Counted from the first letter of the stretch, positions 26,258 to 35,191 are shown. The stretch: 39,904 nt of DNA from Acidimicrobiaceae bacterium (GCA_009835735.1 VXWX01000129.1:1-39904); one strand, 5' to 3'. Notes: generated by a model not told the origin, from the sequence alone. Made by a program: numbers and translations.

Positions 26258-26284
26258 CGAGGTGTGAGGCCGAGCGGGCTGTCG

Positions 26285-26551
26285 TCACCCCTGAGCGCGG
26301 GCAGGGTCCGTTTCGACGATGGCGGTGACGGTCTTGCGACCGAGTCCCGACGCCTCGGCGATCTGCCGCAGCGAGGCACCGACCCGGTGGGCAGTCCGGA
26401 TTATGTCATCGCGGATGGCAATCTCCTTGTCGGCCCGCTCGGCACAGAGGCCGACCACGGCGAGAGCGGTCCCGACCTCGTAGTCGAAGCCCGACCGGTA
26501 CTTCTCCATCCTCGCGATCGCGGCGGACACGTCTGCTTCGGTATAGCTCAT
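26285..26551 (-). CDS. small protein with helix-turn-helix-like C-terminus
   Basis: An 88-residue protein I do not recognise. The C-terminal half, RVGASLRQIAEASGLGRKTVTAIV, reads as a helix-turn-helix, so DNA binding is plausible. The N-terminal half is helical and acidic. Its ATG overlaps the stop of the 53-residue gene upstream as ATGA, and GGAG lies just before, so the two are translationally coupled. The pair has the size and layout of a toxin-antitoxin or small regulator module, but neither partner matches a toxin I know. It converges with denD, with 27 bp between the stops. Confidence 0.65.
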   Translation of the reverse strand: MSYTEADVSAAIARMEKYRSGFDYEVGTALAVVGLCAERADKEIAIRDDIIRTAHRVGASLRQIAEASGLGRKTVTAIVETDPARAQG

Positions 26552-26709
26552 TGCTCCTCCTGAAGGCCCGCGGCCAGCTTGTCGCGGATGCCCAGGAGGG
26601 TCGCCAGTCGCGGTGCCAGATCGCCTGACGCCTCAACGACGTTCAGATGCGCGACCACCATCCCCATCAGCTCCAGCGCTTCGATCCGCTCCAGTTCAAC
26701 ACGTACCAT
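26548..26709 (-). CDS. very small protein, first gene of a two-gene unit
   Basis: A 53-residue helical protein of unknown function starting MVRVELERIEALELMGM and ending AAGLQEEQ. ATG 26709 is the likely start: TACAGT on the minus strand ends 8 nt upstream, giving a leaderless mRNA. The open frame continues upstream to GTG 26748 and would add two copies of VVQYGP. That extension comes from a nucleotide direct repeat which may be an operator or coding. The stop overlaps the next start by 4 nt. The unit lies 16 nt or more downstream of the stop of the DMGDH-like gene. Confidence 0.55.
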   Translation of the reverse strand: MVRVELERIEALELMGMVVAHLNVVEASGDLAPRLATLLGIRDKLAAGLQEEQ

Positions 26710-26747
26710 TGGCCCATACTGTACCACTAGTGGCCCATATTGCACCA
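26710..26747 (-). repeat. two 17-bp direct repeats at the small-gene promoter
   Basis: TGGTGCAATATGGGCCA (26747-26731) and TGGTACAGTATGGGCCA (26726-26710) match at 15 of 17 positions and are spaced 21 nt start to start, two helical turns. The second copy contains the -10 candidate TACAGT (26723-26718). The layout suits an operator for autoregulation. Because the period is 7 codons and the frame is open, it could instead encode a VVQYGP-x repeat. Confidence 0.6.
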
Positions 26748-26763
26748 CCAGGAACCCGAGCGG

Positions 26764-29259
26764 TCAGCTGCGGGGTCGCTGGTGGTCGGGGTCGTAGATG
26801 GCTTGGCGGTGGCGGGTTGCTGGGCAGGCGGTGCCGAAGACGTCGATGGTGAAGCCGTTGTCGGCGGCCGCGAACTGTCTCTCGACGTAGCCGAGGCAGA
26901 CCCGGGTGCCGGTCCGAAAGCCGGTGCCGGCCGAGGTGACGTAGCCGGCGGGCCGGCCGTCGATCCGGATGGTGGCCGACGGGGGCGGATCGCCGGGCTC
27001 GCCCGGGAGCGGGCCGAGATCAACGGTCCAGATCCCGTAGCTCCACTCCGCCGGCCGCTGGCTGGCCTCAAGGGCGGCGGCGCGGCCGATGAACTCGCCC
27101 TTGTCGAGATGGACGAAGCGGTCGAGACCGGCGTCGTAGGGCGTGTACTCAACCCCGAACTCGGTCTGCCAGCCGTGGTAGCCCTTCTCGATGCGCATCG
27201 AGTCGAGGGCGTACGACCCGAAGTCGCTCACCCCCAGGTCCTCGCCGGCCTCCCACAAGGCCTCATAGAGGGCGACGAGGTCGGCGTCGTCCACATGCAG
27301 CTCCCACCCCAGCTCGCCGACGAAGCTGACCCTCAGCGCGGTGGCCTCGACGCCGGCCACCGTGATCTGCCGAACCGACATCCACGGCGCCGACGCCCTT
27401 GAGAGGTCTTCGTCGCAGAGGCGCGACAGCAGCTCGCGGCTGGCCGGTCCCATCACCATCAACGTGGCCGCCCGCCGGTCGCCCAGCCGCAGTTCTACGT
27501 CCTCGCCAGGTCGGAGGTTGCGTCGCAGCCAGTCGAAGTCGCGTTCGCGGGCCGCGGTCGGGCCCAGCAGCAGGTAGCGGTCCGGGTCCAGGCGTGCGAT
27601 GGTGGCCTCGCTCCACACGGTCCCGTTCGGGCGCAGCATGTAGGCCAGCCTGACTCGCCCCACGTCGGGGAGCCGGGTGCAGAAGACCCGGTCCAGGAAG
27701 CCAGCCGCCCCCGCGCCGGAGACCTCGAAGCGAGCGAACCCGGGATGGTCCATGATGCCGACCCGGTCTCGCACGGCCAGGCACTCGGTCCGCACCGCGT
27801 CGTGCCACGGCTCGTCGCGATAGCTAGCTTCCTTGTGGCTGTAGCGGGCGGTGGACGAGAACCAGAAGGCCCGCTCCCAGCCGGCGACCTGGCCGAAGTT
27901 GGCTCCCCTGGCCGCGAGGGTGCTGTACAGCGCCGACCGGTTCACCGGGCGGGCCGACTCCCAGATGCGGTGCGGGAACGGTTCGGCGTACTGGTGCTCG
28001 TAGAGCTCCCGGACCCGCACGTTGGCGTAGCTGCGGCGCCCGTGGCCGATCAGCGCCCACGAGCCGAACCGTCGGGGATCCCACGGCCACATGTCCCACT
28101 CGGTGTCGCCGCCGGTGATCATCTCCGTCAGCGCCTTGCCGGCCGCGGCGGCGTGGGTGATGCCGATCTGCACTCCGGCGGCCAGATAGAAGTTGTCGAG
28201 CCCGGCGGCGGGACCGACCAGGGGGTTGGCGTCGGGGCTGTAGGCGATCGGACCGTTCACGAACCGGGCTATGCCGACCTCGCCGAGCAGTGGCACGTGG
28301 GCGGCGGCCCGGTAGGCCACTTCGGCGATGTCGTCGGTCGAGGCGGCGAACAGGCCCGAGTCGAACACGTCGGGCGCGCCCGTCTCCCACACCGTGCGGC
28401 CCTCGTGGCCGTAGCTCCCGAACAGGAAGGCGTCCTGCTCCTGCCGCAGGTAGAACATGATCTCGGGGTCGCGCACCAGCGGCAGCACGTCCCGGTGGCC
28501 GGCTAGTTCAGCGACCGGGCCGGTGACCAGGTACTGGTGCTCCAGCACAGCCAAGGGAATGCCGACCCCGGCCATGTGGCCGACTTCGGCCGCGTAGAAC
28601 CCGGCGGCGTTGACGATGATCTCGCAGTCGATGGCCGCTGGGGCGTCGCCAACGACCAGATGGACCCGCCAGTCGCTGTCGTGCCCCGGCCCCAACTGCT
28701 CGATGCCGACCACCGGGCTGTGACGGCGCACCCGGGCCCCGAGCCGCCTTGCCCGGCGGGCCAGACCGTGGGCCAGGCCGCTGGGGTCGATGTCGCCCTC
28801 GTAGGGGTCGAGGAGGCCGGCGATCACGGTCCCGTCGTCGCGCCAGAACGGGTGCATTGCCTCCATCTCGGCGGGTGACACGAGATGGAGGTCGAGCCCG
28901 AGGCCGGTGGCGATGCCGATGACGTGGTGGAAGTGGTCGATGCGCTCGGCGGTGTGGCCCGGCCAGAACGCCCGGGTGTGGCGGTAGGTGATGGGATCGT
29001 CGGGGTCGGCGGCCAGTTCGGAGTAGAGCCGCCAGGCGTAGTTGCCGGCCCGCTGGCCGAGCCAACTGTTGGAGAAGGTGGGCACGTTGCCAGCGGCGTG
29101 CCAGGTCGACCCCGCGGTGAGTTCGTGCTTCTCGACCAGTACGGCGTCGGTCTGGCCGGCCTGGGCCAGGTGCCACAGGATCGAGCAGCCGACCGCGCCA
29201 CCGCCGATGACCACGATGCGGGCCTGGTCGATATCGGATGCCTGGGTCACGGAGGTCAC
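26764..29259 (-). CDS. dimethylglycine/sarcosine dehydrogenase-like flavoprotein (DAO + GcvT domains)
   Basis: An 831-residue two-part enzyme. The N-terminal FAD-dependent amine oxidase domain has VVIGGGAVGC (about 16-25) and STWHAAG, whose His54 is where DMGDH and sarcosine dehydrogenase attach FAD covalently. From about residue 430 a folate-binding GcvT-type domain follows, with FSSTARYSHKEASY, RDRVGIMDHPGFARFEVSG, the SFVGELGWELHV segment and LDKGEFIGRAAALE. The family N-demethylates dimethylglycine or sarcosine and passes the C1 unit to tetrahydrofolate. The start is GTG 29259, overlapping the MttB-like stop as GTGA; GTG 29250 is an alternative. The open frame further upstream is a shadow of the MttB-like gene. 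Confidence 0.9.
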   Translation of the reverse strand: MTSVTQASDIDQARIVVIGGGAVGCSILWHLAQAGQTDAVLVEKHELTAGSTWHAAGNVPTFSNSWLGQRAGNYAWRLYSELAADPDDPITYRHTRAFWPGHTAERIDHFHHVIGIATGLGLDLHLVSPAEMEAMHPFWRDDGTVIAGLLDPYEGDIDPSGLAHGLARRARRLGARVRRHSPVVGIEQLGPGHDSDWRVHLVVGDAPAAIDCEIIVNAAGFYAAEVGHMAGVGIPLAVLEHQYLVTGPVAELAGHRDVLPLVRDPEIMFYLRQEQDAFLFGSYGHEGRTVWETGAPDVFDSGLFAASTDDIAEVAYRAAAHVPLLGEVGIARFVNGPIAYSPDANPLVGPAAGLDNFYLAAGVQIGITHAAAAGKALTEMITGGDTEWDMWPWDPRRFGSWALIGHGRRSYANVRVRELYEHQYAEPFPHRIWESARPVNRSALYSTLAARGANFGQVAGWERAFWFSSTARYSHKEASYRDEPWHDAVRTECLAVRDRVGIMDHPGFARFEVSGAGAAGFLDRVFCTRLPDVGRVRLAYMLRPNGTVWSEATIARLDPDRYLLLGPTAARERDFDWLRRNLRPGEDVELRLGDRRAATLMVMGPASRELLSRLCDEDLSRASAPWMSVRQITVAGVEATALRVSFVGELGWELHVDDADLVALYEALWEAGEDLGVSDFGSYALDSMRIEKGYHGWQTEFGVEYTPYDAGLDRFVHLDKGEFIGRAAALEASQRPAEWSYGIWTVDLGPLPGEPGDPPPSATIRIDGRPAGYVTSAGTGFRTGTRVCLGYVERQFAAADNGFTIDVFGTACPATRHRQAIYDPDHQRPRS

Positions 29260-30755
29260 GACTGGGGCGGCACGAGGATGTCGAAGGCGGACCGGATGGA
29301 CTCCTCCGCGCCGGCGGGCAGGTGGCCGGGACGGCCGGCGGACAGGATGTCGCTCACCCGCTGGCGGGCCCGGTCCCAGATCGCGGGCCGGCCCGCGGTC
29401 TCCCAGTCGGCCACCGAGGCCCGGTCGCCGATCGTGGGGTACACGTACTCGGTGCGCATCAGATCCAGCGTCTGCGGATGGCCCAGGTAGTGGCCGTCGC
29501 CGGTCACCACCGACTCGACCATGGCGAGGTCGAGGGCGTCCGTCGTGACGTCGATCCCCCGGACCGAGCGCAGGATGGCTCCGCACATCTCGTCGTCGAT
29601 GACCAGCGCCTCAGGCGAGGCGACCATTATCGATCCCAGCATCCCGACTGAGAGCTGCACCATGTCCGCTCCCGCCTGGGCGGCCAGCGCCACTGTGTAG
29701 CCCTTCTCGTACCCGGACTGGGTGTCGGCCATCTTGGCGTCGGTGATGCCGGCCGACACGGCGTTGGGCAGCCCGAGAGCGTTGAGCAGTTGGGCGGCCC
29801 CGGCGGAGGCCACCGCGGCCTCCCCTCCCCCGCCGGTCATGGCGCCGGTGCGCAGGTCCGACACGAACGGCATGAAGGCGTGGATGGCCGGGTGGCCCGG
29901 CTTGATGGCGTCGATCAGCACGACGGCGGCCAGGATCTCGGCCAGCCCTTGGGCCAGGGCGCCGGCGAGCGAGGCGGGGCTGGTGGCTCCGGCCTGCCCG
30001 GCCGAGCAGGTCTGGACCACCATGCCTCGCTCGATGGCGGCCTCGATGATGTCGCACCCGTCGTCGCTGAACCGCAGAGGCGGGACGACGTGGACGGCGA
30101 CCGCCATGCAGAACGGCCGCCGGGCGAAGGCCCCGGTCGATCCGAGAGCGAGGTCGAACAGGTCGACGACCGCATCGACGTTGTCCGCGGTGGTGAAGCT
30201 GACACCGATCGGCTTGCTAGTGGCGGCCACACAGGCGAAGGCGGTGTTCAGGTCGAGGTCCCGGGCGGTGGGTGCGTCCCGGCCGACCAGGGGACGCAGG
30301 CCGTAGTGGATGTTGGGGCTCGCGTCGACGACCCGCATCATCGACCACAGATCGGCCAGCGTGGAGGGGCGGTACGCCCCGGTGGCCGCGTCGAGGGTCT
30401 GGACCGCAGCGCCACCGGTGCCGATGTGCACCGTCCCCCCGCCGATGGTCAGTCCACGGTCCTCCACGAAGCCGGGCAGATCGACCCGCGACGGCGACCG
30501 CTCGACGGCCGCCTCGACCATCGGCCGGGGAAGCGTGAGCCGCCCGTCGTCGCGCTCGACCGTACCGCTGGCCACCAACCGGTCGCGGGCGCTGGCCGGC
30601 GCGCCCGCCAGCCCTACATCGGCGAGGATGGCGAGGGCGTGCTCGACGATGGCGTCGCAGTCGCGGTCGGACAGCGGTCGGTAGGCGCCTCCCCGCGGCG
30701 GAGGAGTGGTCGCTGCCGCCGGCTGAGCGGCTTGCCGGCTCCGGCGCCTGGCCAT
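29256..30755 (-). CDS. trimethylamine methyltransferase (MttB) family protein without pyrrolysine
   Basis: A 499-residue member of the MttB superfamily. The open frame has no in-frame TAG, so pyrrolysine is absent and this belongs to the non-Pyl branch, whose studied members demethylate glycine betaine, proline betaine or carnitine using a corrinoid protein. Visible family segments are YRPLSDRDCDAIVEHALAIL, GGGTVHIGTGGAAVQTLDA, MTGGGGEAAVASAGAAQLLNA and DAKMADTQSGYEKGYTVALA. No corrinoid protein or activase gene is adjacent. It overlaps the DMGDH-like gene by 4 nt, which suggests successive demethylation of a quaternary amine. ATG 30755 follows a basic tail of unknown purpose. Confidence 0.88.
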   Translation of the reverse strand: MARRRSRQAAQPAAATTPPPRGGAYRPLSDRDCDAIVEHALAILADVGLAGAPASARDRLVASGTVERDDGRLTLPRPMVEAAVERSPSRVDLPGFVEDRGLTIGGGTVHIGTGGAAVQTLDAATGAYRPSTLADLWSMMRVVDASPNIHYGLRPLVGRDAPTARDLDLNTAFACVAATSKPIGVSFTTADNVDAVVDLFDLALGSTGAFARRPFCMAVAVHVVPPLRFSDDGCDIIEAAIERGMVVQTCSAGQAGATSPASLAGALAQGLAEILAAVVLIDAIKPGHPAIHAFMPFVSDLRTGAMTGGGGEAAVASAGAAQLLNALGLPNAVSAGITDAKMADTQSGYEKGYTVALAAQAGADMVQLSVGMLGSIMVASPEALVIDDEMCGAILRSVRGIDVTTDALDLAMVESVVTGDGHYLGHPQTLDLMRTEYVYPTIGDRASVADWETAGRPAIWDRARQRVSDILSAGRPGHLPAGAEESIRSAFDILVPPQS

Positions 30756-30791
30756 CGGTCTAAGTCTGTCAGCGCAGTCCGGGGCGGTCAG

Positions 30792-30923
30792 CGGGTGGCC
30801 GGTCCCGACGCGGCCGCGCTGATCGTTGAATCACCCGACGCTGCCGTGGCCGACGCTCTGGGTTTCGCGGCCGACGCCGCCTACGACGGCGTCATCCGGA
30901 TCTACATGGAGGACGACGCATGA
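30792..30923 (+). pseudogene. remnant of the 3' end of a denD-like gene
   Basis: Translated, this stretch reads RVAGPDAAALIVESPDAAVADALGFAADAAYDGVIRIYMEDDA. It matches the last part of denD (26078-26257) at both protein and DNA level, except that about 15 codons (EIVAGWPSRFDTARA region) are missing. Nothing upstream of 30792 resembles denD. It is in the same orientation as the intact gene, so the two copies bracket the small genes, the DMGDH-like and the MttB-like genes as direct repeats. An ATG at 30920 overlaps its stop as ATGA and opens a frame of about 48 codons that runs antisense into the cold-shock gene, possibly the 5' end of a lost downstream gene. Confidence 0.8.
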
Positions 30924-30978
30924 CTGAGACCGGCGAGCATCCTCCCGCAGGCCAGCGGCGCACGGTGAACCTGTCTGG

Positions 30979-31176
30979 TCAGACCGGTTTGACGTTCCGA
31001 GCTTCATCTCCCTTACGGCCGGGCCCGATGTCGAATTCGACTACCTGCCCTTCCTCAAGGCTCCTGTAGTTGTCGCCGACGATGTTGGAATAGTGAACGA
31101 AAACGTCGTCACCGTCGTCGCGCGAGATGAAGCCGAAGCCCTTTTGGCTGTTGAAAAACTTGACAGTTCCTCGCAC
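30979..31176 (-). CDS. cold-shock domain protein (independent internal start)
   Basis: A 65-residue CspA-type nucleic-acid-binding protein, the normal size. It has [20 protein letters not shown] with RNP1 (KGFGFI) and RNP2 (VFVHYSNI), and ends [10 protein letters not shown]. The GTG start at 31176 has AGGAG 9 nt upstream (31190-31186), and TACACT (31226-31221) is a suitable -10 about 45 nt before the start. These signals argue that it is expressed as a separate protein whatever happens to the longer HAD frame. Its role would be RNA chaperone or antiterminator. Confidence 0.85.
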   Translation of the reverse strand: MRGTVKFFNSQKGFGFISRDDGDDVFVHYSNIVGDNYRSLEEGQVVEFDIGPGRKGDEARNVKPV

Positions 31177-31941
31177 TGATTCTCTCTCCTCAACCGGACT
31201 CCGTGTCCAGCGAACATGTGAGTGTACGTCGGCCGACGCCAAGCCGACCGCGCGAGGGATCAGCCGATGGCGCGGCGGAGAACGTTTCGATGATGATCCG
31301 ATCAGCGATTCCAATGCGGCGTAGCTAACGACGGGAGAAACAGCCGTGGCCTCCGTCAGCGACGCCGGGTCGAAGGCGCCCCGGTCGACGGCCAGCACGG
31401 GCAGGCCCGCCGCTCGCGCCGACGCGATCCCGGCGGGCGAGTCCTCGACGGCAACCACCACATCGCGTGCCAGCGCTGAAGCCGCCTGCCGGTACAGGTC
31501 CGGGGCCGGCTTGGGTGACGCCACCTGGTCCGCACCCACCGTCTCCTGAACCAGCCCGACCAGGCCGGTTCGCGCCAGCGCGGTCTCGACGTCGGCGGAG
31601 GTGGAGTTGGAAGCCACCGAGACGGGGATGCCGCGGGCCTGCAGTTCCCGCAGAGTCTCAAGCGCGTCGGGGTAGCTGACGAGGTGATCCTGCTTGGCCG
31701 CCGCGAACGCGGCCGCAAACCGTGCGCCGAGGTCGGCCAACTCCGGCTCCCCCAGCCACTTCCTGAAGTAGCTGACGCTTTGCTCGTCCGTGCACCCCGT
31801 TATCGCCCGCAGGTCCGCCAGCGTCAGCTCGATCCCGTGCTCGCCTGCCAGAGCGCGCCATACCTTCCATCCGAGCTCCTCGGTGTTGACCAGCACGCCG
31901 TCGCAGTCGAACACCACGCCCCAGCCGGCGGCACCGGTCAT
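30979..31941 (-). CDS. HAD-superfamily phosphatase with in-frame cold-shock domain
   Basis: One open frame of 320 codons. Residues 1 to about 214 are a complete HAD subfamily IA phosphatase: [11 protein letters not shown] (motif I, Asp12/Asp14), VASNSTS (motif II), SPKPAPD (motif III Lys) and VEDSPAG (motif IV). About 40 residues of unfamiliar, basic linker follow, with third-position GC clearly lower than in the flanks. Then a full cold-shock domain runs to the stop. Either this is a true fusion, or the linker is untranslated DNA that happens to lack a stop. The cold-shock part has its own promoter-like and ribosome-site signals. ATG 31941 has no clear ribosome site. The phosphatase substrate is unknown. 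Confidence 0.7.
   Translation of the reverse strand: MTGAAGWGVVFDCDGVLVNTEELGWKVWRALAGEHGIELTLADLRAITGCTDEQSVSYFRKWLGEPELADLGARFAAAFAAAKQDHLVSYPDALETLRELQARGIPVSVASNSTSADVETALARTGLVGLVQETVGADQVASPKPAPDLYRQAASALARDVVVAVEDSPAGIASARAAGLPVLAVDRGAFDPASLTEATAVSPVVSYAALESLIGSSSKRSPPRHRLIPRAVGLASADVHSHVRWTRSPVEERESVRGTVKFFNSQKGFGFISRDDGDDVFVHYSNIVGDNYRSLEEGQVVEFDIGPGRKGDEARNVKPV
31221..31238 (-). promoter_or_regulatory. cold-shock gene promoter with palindromic spacer
   Basis: TACACT on the minus strand (31226-31221) is a candidate -10. Immediately upstream lies CGTCGGCCGACG (31227-31238), a perfect 12-nt palindrome inside the promoter spacer, which could be an operator. Initiation near 31213 would give a leader of about 37 nt. 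Confidence 0.4.
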
Positions 31942-32013
31942 CGAGGCCGTCGCCGGCGCCTGAGGGCCGCTCGCATCACGGTGGGGTACCTCCCAAGACA
32001 GCCTGGGCCGCGG

Positions 32014-33876
32014 TCAGTGGTTGTGGCGGGGCAGGCCCTTGGTGCGGGAGGTGTCCTGGTACTTCAGTGCGGGGCGCAGGACCATGCCCTCGTCCATCTG
32101 GGTGACCATCGACCTCTGGATCTCCTGCCAGGGGGTGTGCGACTCCGGCACCGGGAAGCCGCCGGAGGCTTCGAGTTCGGCTCGGCGCCGCTCGAGCTCG
32201 GCGTCGTCGACCAGCATGTCGGCTCGGCCGCGGCGCAGGTCGATGCGGATGCGGTCGCCGGTCTGCAGCAGGGCCAGCCCGCCGCCGGCCGCGGCCTCGG
32301 GCGAGGCGTTGAGTATCGAGGGTGAGCCGGAGGTGCCCGACTGGCGGCCGTCGCCGATGCACGGCAGCGAGTGCACCCCCCGTACTAGCAGCGCAGCCGG
32401 GGGCTGCATGTTGACCGCCTCGGCCGCGCCGGGGTAGCCGACCGGCCCAACGCCGCGCACGATGAGCATGCAGTGCTCGTCGATGTCGAGGTCGGGGTCC
32501 TCGATGCGGGCCCGGTAGTCCTCCGGCCCGTCGAAAACGATGGCCCGGCCCTCGAACGCGTCGGGGTCGTCGGGGTCGGACAGGTAGCGCTGCCGGAACT
32601 CGTCGGAGATGACGCTGGTCTTCATGATGGCGCTGTCGAACAGGTTGCCCGACAGGTGCACGAAGCCGGCGTCCTCCACCAGCGGCTCATCGGCGGTGCG
32701 GATCACGTCGGGATCGGCGATGACCGCTGCCCCGCAGTTCTCTCCGATGGTGCGTCCGTTGGCGGTGATCGCGTCGGGATGGGGCATCAGCCCGCCCCGC
32801 ATGAGCTCGCCCACCACCGCGGGGACCCCTCCGGCGTGGTGGAAGTCCTCCCCCAGGTACTCGCCGGCGGGCATGAGGTTCACCAGCAGCGGCACGGGCA
32901 GCCCGTGCTTCTGCCAGTCGTCGTTGTCGAGAGCGACGCCCAGGTGGGCGGCGACCGCGTTGAGGTGGATCGGGGCGTTGCTGGATCCGCCGATGGCGGA
33001 GTTCACGACGATGGCGTTCTCGAAGGCCTCCCGGGTCATGATGTCGGAGGGGCGCAGGTCCTCCCGCACCATCTCGACGATGCGCACCCCGGTTCGGTAG
33101 GCCATCTGGCCCCGCTCCCGGTGGGGCGCGGGGATGGCGGCCGAGCCGGGCAGCTGCATTCCCAGCGCCTCGGTCAGGCTGTTCATGGTGGTGGCGGTGC
33201 CCATGGTGGAGCAGTAGCCCACCGACGGCGCGGCCGAGGCCACCAGGTCGATGAAGCCGGGCTCGTCGATCTCGCCAGCGGCGTAGAGCTCGCGGGCCTT
33301 CCAGATGATGGTGCCCGAGCCGGTGCGCCGGCCCTCGTGCCAGCCGCTGAGCATGGGGCCGACCGACAGGGCGATGGCGGGCAGGTTGACGGTGGCCGCG
33401 GCCATCAGGCACGCCGGGGTGGTCTTGTCGCAGCCGATGGTGAGCACCACCCCGTCGAGGGGGTAGCCCTGGAGCACCTCGACGATGCTCAGGTAGGCCA
33501 GGTTGCGGTCGAGCGCGGCGTTGGGGCGCTTGCCGGTCTCCTGGATGGGGTGCACACCGAACTCGAAGGCGATCCCGCCAGCTTCGCGGATGCCTTCCCG
33601 GACCCGTTTGGCCAGCTCCAGGTGGTGCCGGTTGCACGGCGAAAGGTCCGAGCCGGTCTGGGCGATGCCGATCTTGGGCTTGTCGGACTGGAGTTCCTCG
33701 CGGGTCAGCCCGTAGTTGGCGTAGCGCTCAAGGTAGATCCCCGACATGAGCGGATCGTCCACGATGTCGAACCAGGCCGCCGACCGCAGCCCGCCCCGCC
33801 CGGGTCCCGGGTCCGGGGCGGACCCGCCCGATGGGTGCAGCGGGCGGGGTTCGCCGGATCCGGGGGAAGCAGTCAT
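32014..33876 (-). CDS. IlvD/Edd family dehydratase (sugar-acid type)
   Basis: A 620-residue iron-sulfur dehydratase. The [2Fe-2S] cysteines are Cys81 in [10 protein letters not shown], Cys149 in [10 protein letters not shown] and Cys222 in [15 protein letters not shown]. The C-terminal [19 protein letters not shown] region is intact. Length and the [19 protein letters not shown] variants are those of the arabinonate/xylonate dehydratase branch rather than true dihydroxy-acid dehydratase, and no branched-chain biosynthesis gene is near. ATG 33876 is chosen: TAGCGT ends 7 nt upstream, whereas the GTG at 33885 would overlap the promoter box. The first 30 residues are Pro/Gly-rich and atypical. 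It may serve sugar-acid breakdown together with DenD. Confidence 0.88.
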   Translation of the reverse strand: MTASPGSGEPRPLHPSGGSAPDPGPGRGGLRSAAWFDIVDDPLMSGIYLERYANYGLTREELQSDKPKIGIAQTGSDLSPCNRHHLELAKRVREGIREAGGIAFEFGVHPIQETGKRPNAALDRNLAYLSIVEVLQGYPLDGVVLTIGCDKTTPACLMAAATVNLPAIALSVGPMLSGWHEGRRTGSGTIIWKARELYAAGEIDEPGFIDLVASAAPSVGYCSTMGTATTMNSLTEALGMQLPGSAAIPAPHRERGQMAYRTGVRIVEMVREDLRPSDIMTREAFENAIVVNSAIGGSSNAPIHLNAVAAHLGVALDNDDWQKHGLPVPLLVNLMPAGEYLGEDFHHAGGVPAVVGELMRGGLMPHPDAITANGRTIGENCGAAVIADPDVIRTADEPLVEDAGFVHLSGNLFDSAIMKTSVISDEFRQRYLSDPDDPDAFEGRAIVFDGPEDYRARIEDPDLDIDEHCMLIVRGVGPVGYPGAAEAVNMQPPAALLVRGVHSLPCIGDGRQSGTSGSPSILNASPEAAAGGGLALLQTGDRIRIDLRRGRADMLVDDAELERRRAELEASGGFPVPESHTPWQEIQRSMVTQMDEGMVLRPALKYQDTSRTKGLPRHNH

Positions 33877-33883
33877 CGCAACC

Positions 33884-33889
33884 ACGCTA
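33884..33889 (-). promoter_or_regulatory. -10 box TAGCGT of the dehydratase gene
   Basis: TAGCGT on the minus strand ends 7 nt before ATG 33876, which lacks a Shine-Dalgarno. It predicts a leaderless mRNA and fixes the start at 33876 rather than the upstream in-frame GTG. Confidence 0.4.
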
Positions 33890-33912
33890 CGCGCTCGCCG
33901 GGCGGGTGGGGC

Positions 33913-35191
33913 TCAGCGGGAGACCTCGTCGAGGACGCGGGCCAAGACGCCTACGAAGCGGTGTATGTCGGTGAATGAGTTGTAGAGGGGCACGGGCGCC
34001 ACCCGGATCACGTCGGGGTAGCGCCAGTCGCAAGCGACGCCGACGTCCTCCAATCCCTGGTGCACGGCCTGGCCGTCGACGCCCGGCATGAGGATCCGCA
34101 GCGAGTGCTGGCACCCCCGCTCGGCCAGCGCCGAGGGCGTGATGCTCTCCACTCGGTCGCCGAGTACCTCGGCCATAAGGAGGTCGAGGTACTCGATCTG
34201 CTGTTGAGACTTGGCCCGCAGTGGCTCCATGCCCCCGGCCCGGTCGAACACATCGAGCGACGCCCGCAGCGCGGCCATGACAAGGATGGGCGGGTTCGAG
34301 AGCTGCCACGACTCTGCGGTGCCTATGGGGTCGAAGACGGTGCCCATCTCGAAGCGGATGTCGGGGCGCTGTCCCCACCATCCCAAGAACTTGGGGAGCG
34401 AGCGGTCGCCGACGTGGCGCTCGTGTACGAACGCGCCCCCGACCCCGCCCGGGCCGCCGTTGAGGTACTTGTAGCTGCACCACACGGCGAAGTCGACTCC
34501 CCAGTCGTGCAACGCCAGCGGGACGTTGCCCGCGGCGTGGGCGAGGTCGAAGCCGACCCGGGCGCCCACATCGTGGGCTGCGGCCGTGATCTCCGCCATC
34601 GGCAGCACCTGGCCGGTGTAGTACTGGACTCCGGGGAGCATCACCAGCGCCAGCTCCGGGCCGTGCTCGGCGATCAGGGCCAGCAGGTCGTCACGCTGCA
34701 GCGTCTCCTCGTCGGCCCGTGGCCGGGCGACGACCAGCGACTCGGCAGGATCGTGGCCCCGCTGGCGGATCTGGCTCTCCACCGCGAAGTGGTCGCTGGG
34801 GAAGGCGTGGTCCTCGATGAGGATCTTGTGCCGGGTCGCCGTGGGGTCGTAGAAGCTCACCATCAGCAGGTGCAGGTTCACGGTCAGCGAGTTCATGGCC
34901 ACGACCTCGCTGGGGCGCCCCCCGACGAGGCGAGCCAGCGGGTCCGTCAGCAGCTCGTGGTACGGCAGCCACGCCAGCTCGCCCTCGAAGTGCGCGGCCG
35001 CGCCCAGCCGGGCCCACCGTTCCAGCTCGGCGTTCACATAGTCGGAGGCTGCCCGGGGCACGGCCCCCAGCGAGTTGCCGACGAGGTAGATCTGCGGCAG
35101 GCCGTCGGGACCGGCCGGAATGTGGAACTCGTCCCGGAACCCGGCCAGCGGATCGGCGGCGTCCAGAGCCGCCGCGGCATCGGCGTCCAAC

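Noticed and set aside
29260..29586. N-terminal extension of the DMGDH-like frame to 940 codons
   Set aside because: The added residues are an out-of-frame shadow of the MttB-like gene; the Rossmann fold starts just after GTG 29259.
30920..31067. Short frame MTETGEHPPAGQ as a live gene after the denD remnant
   Set aside because: It runs antisense into the cold-shock coding region within 60 nt and has no homology there; at most it is the cut-off start of a lost gene.
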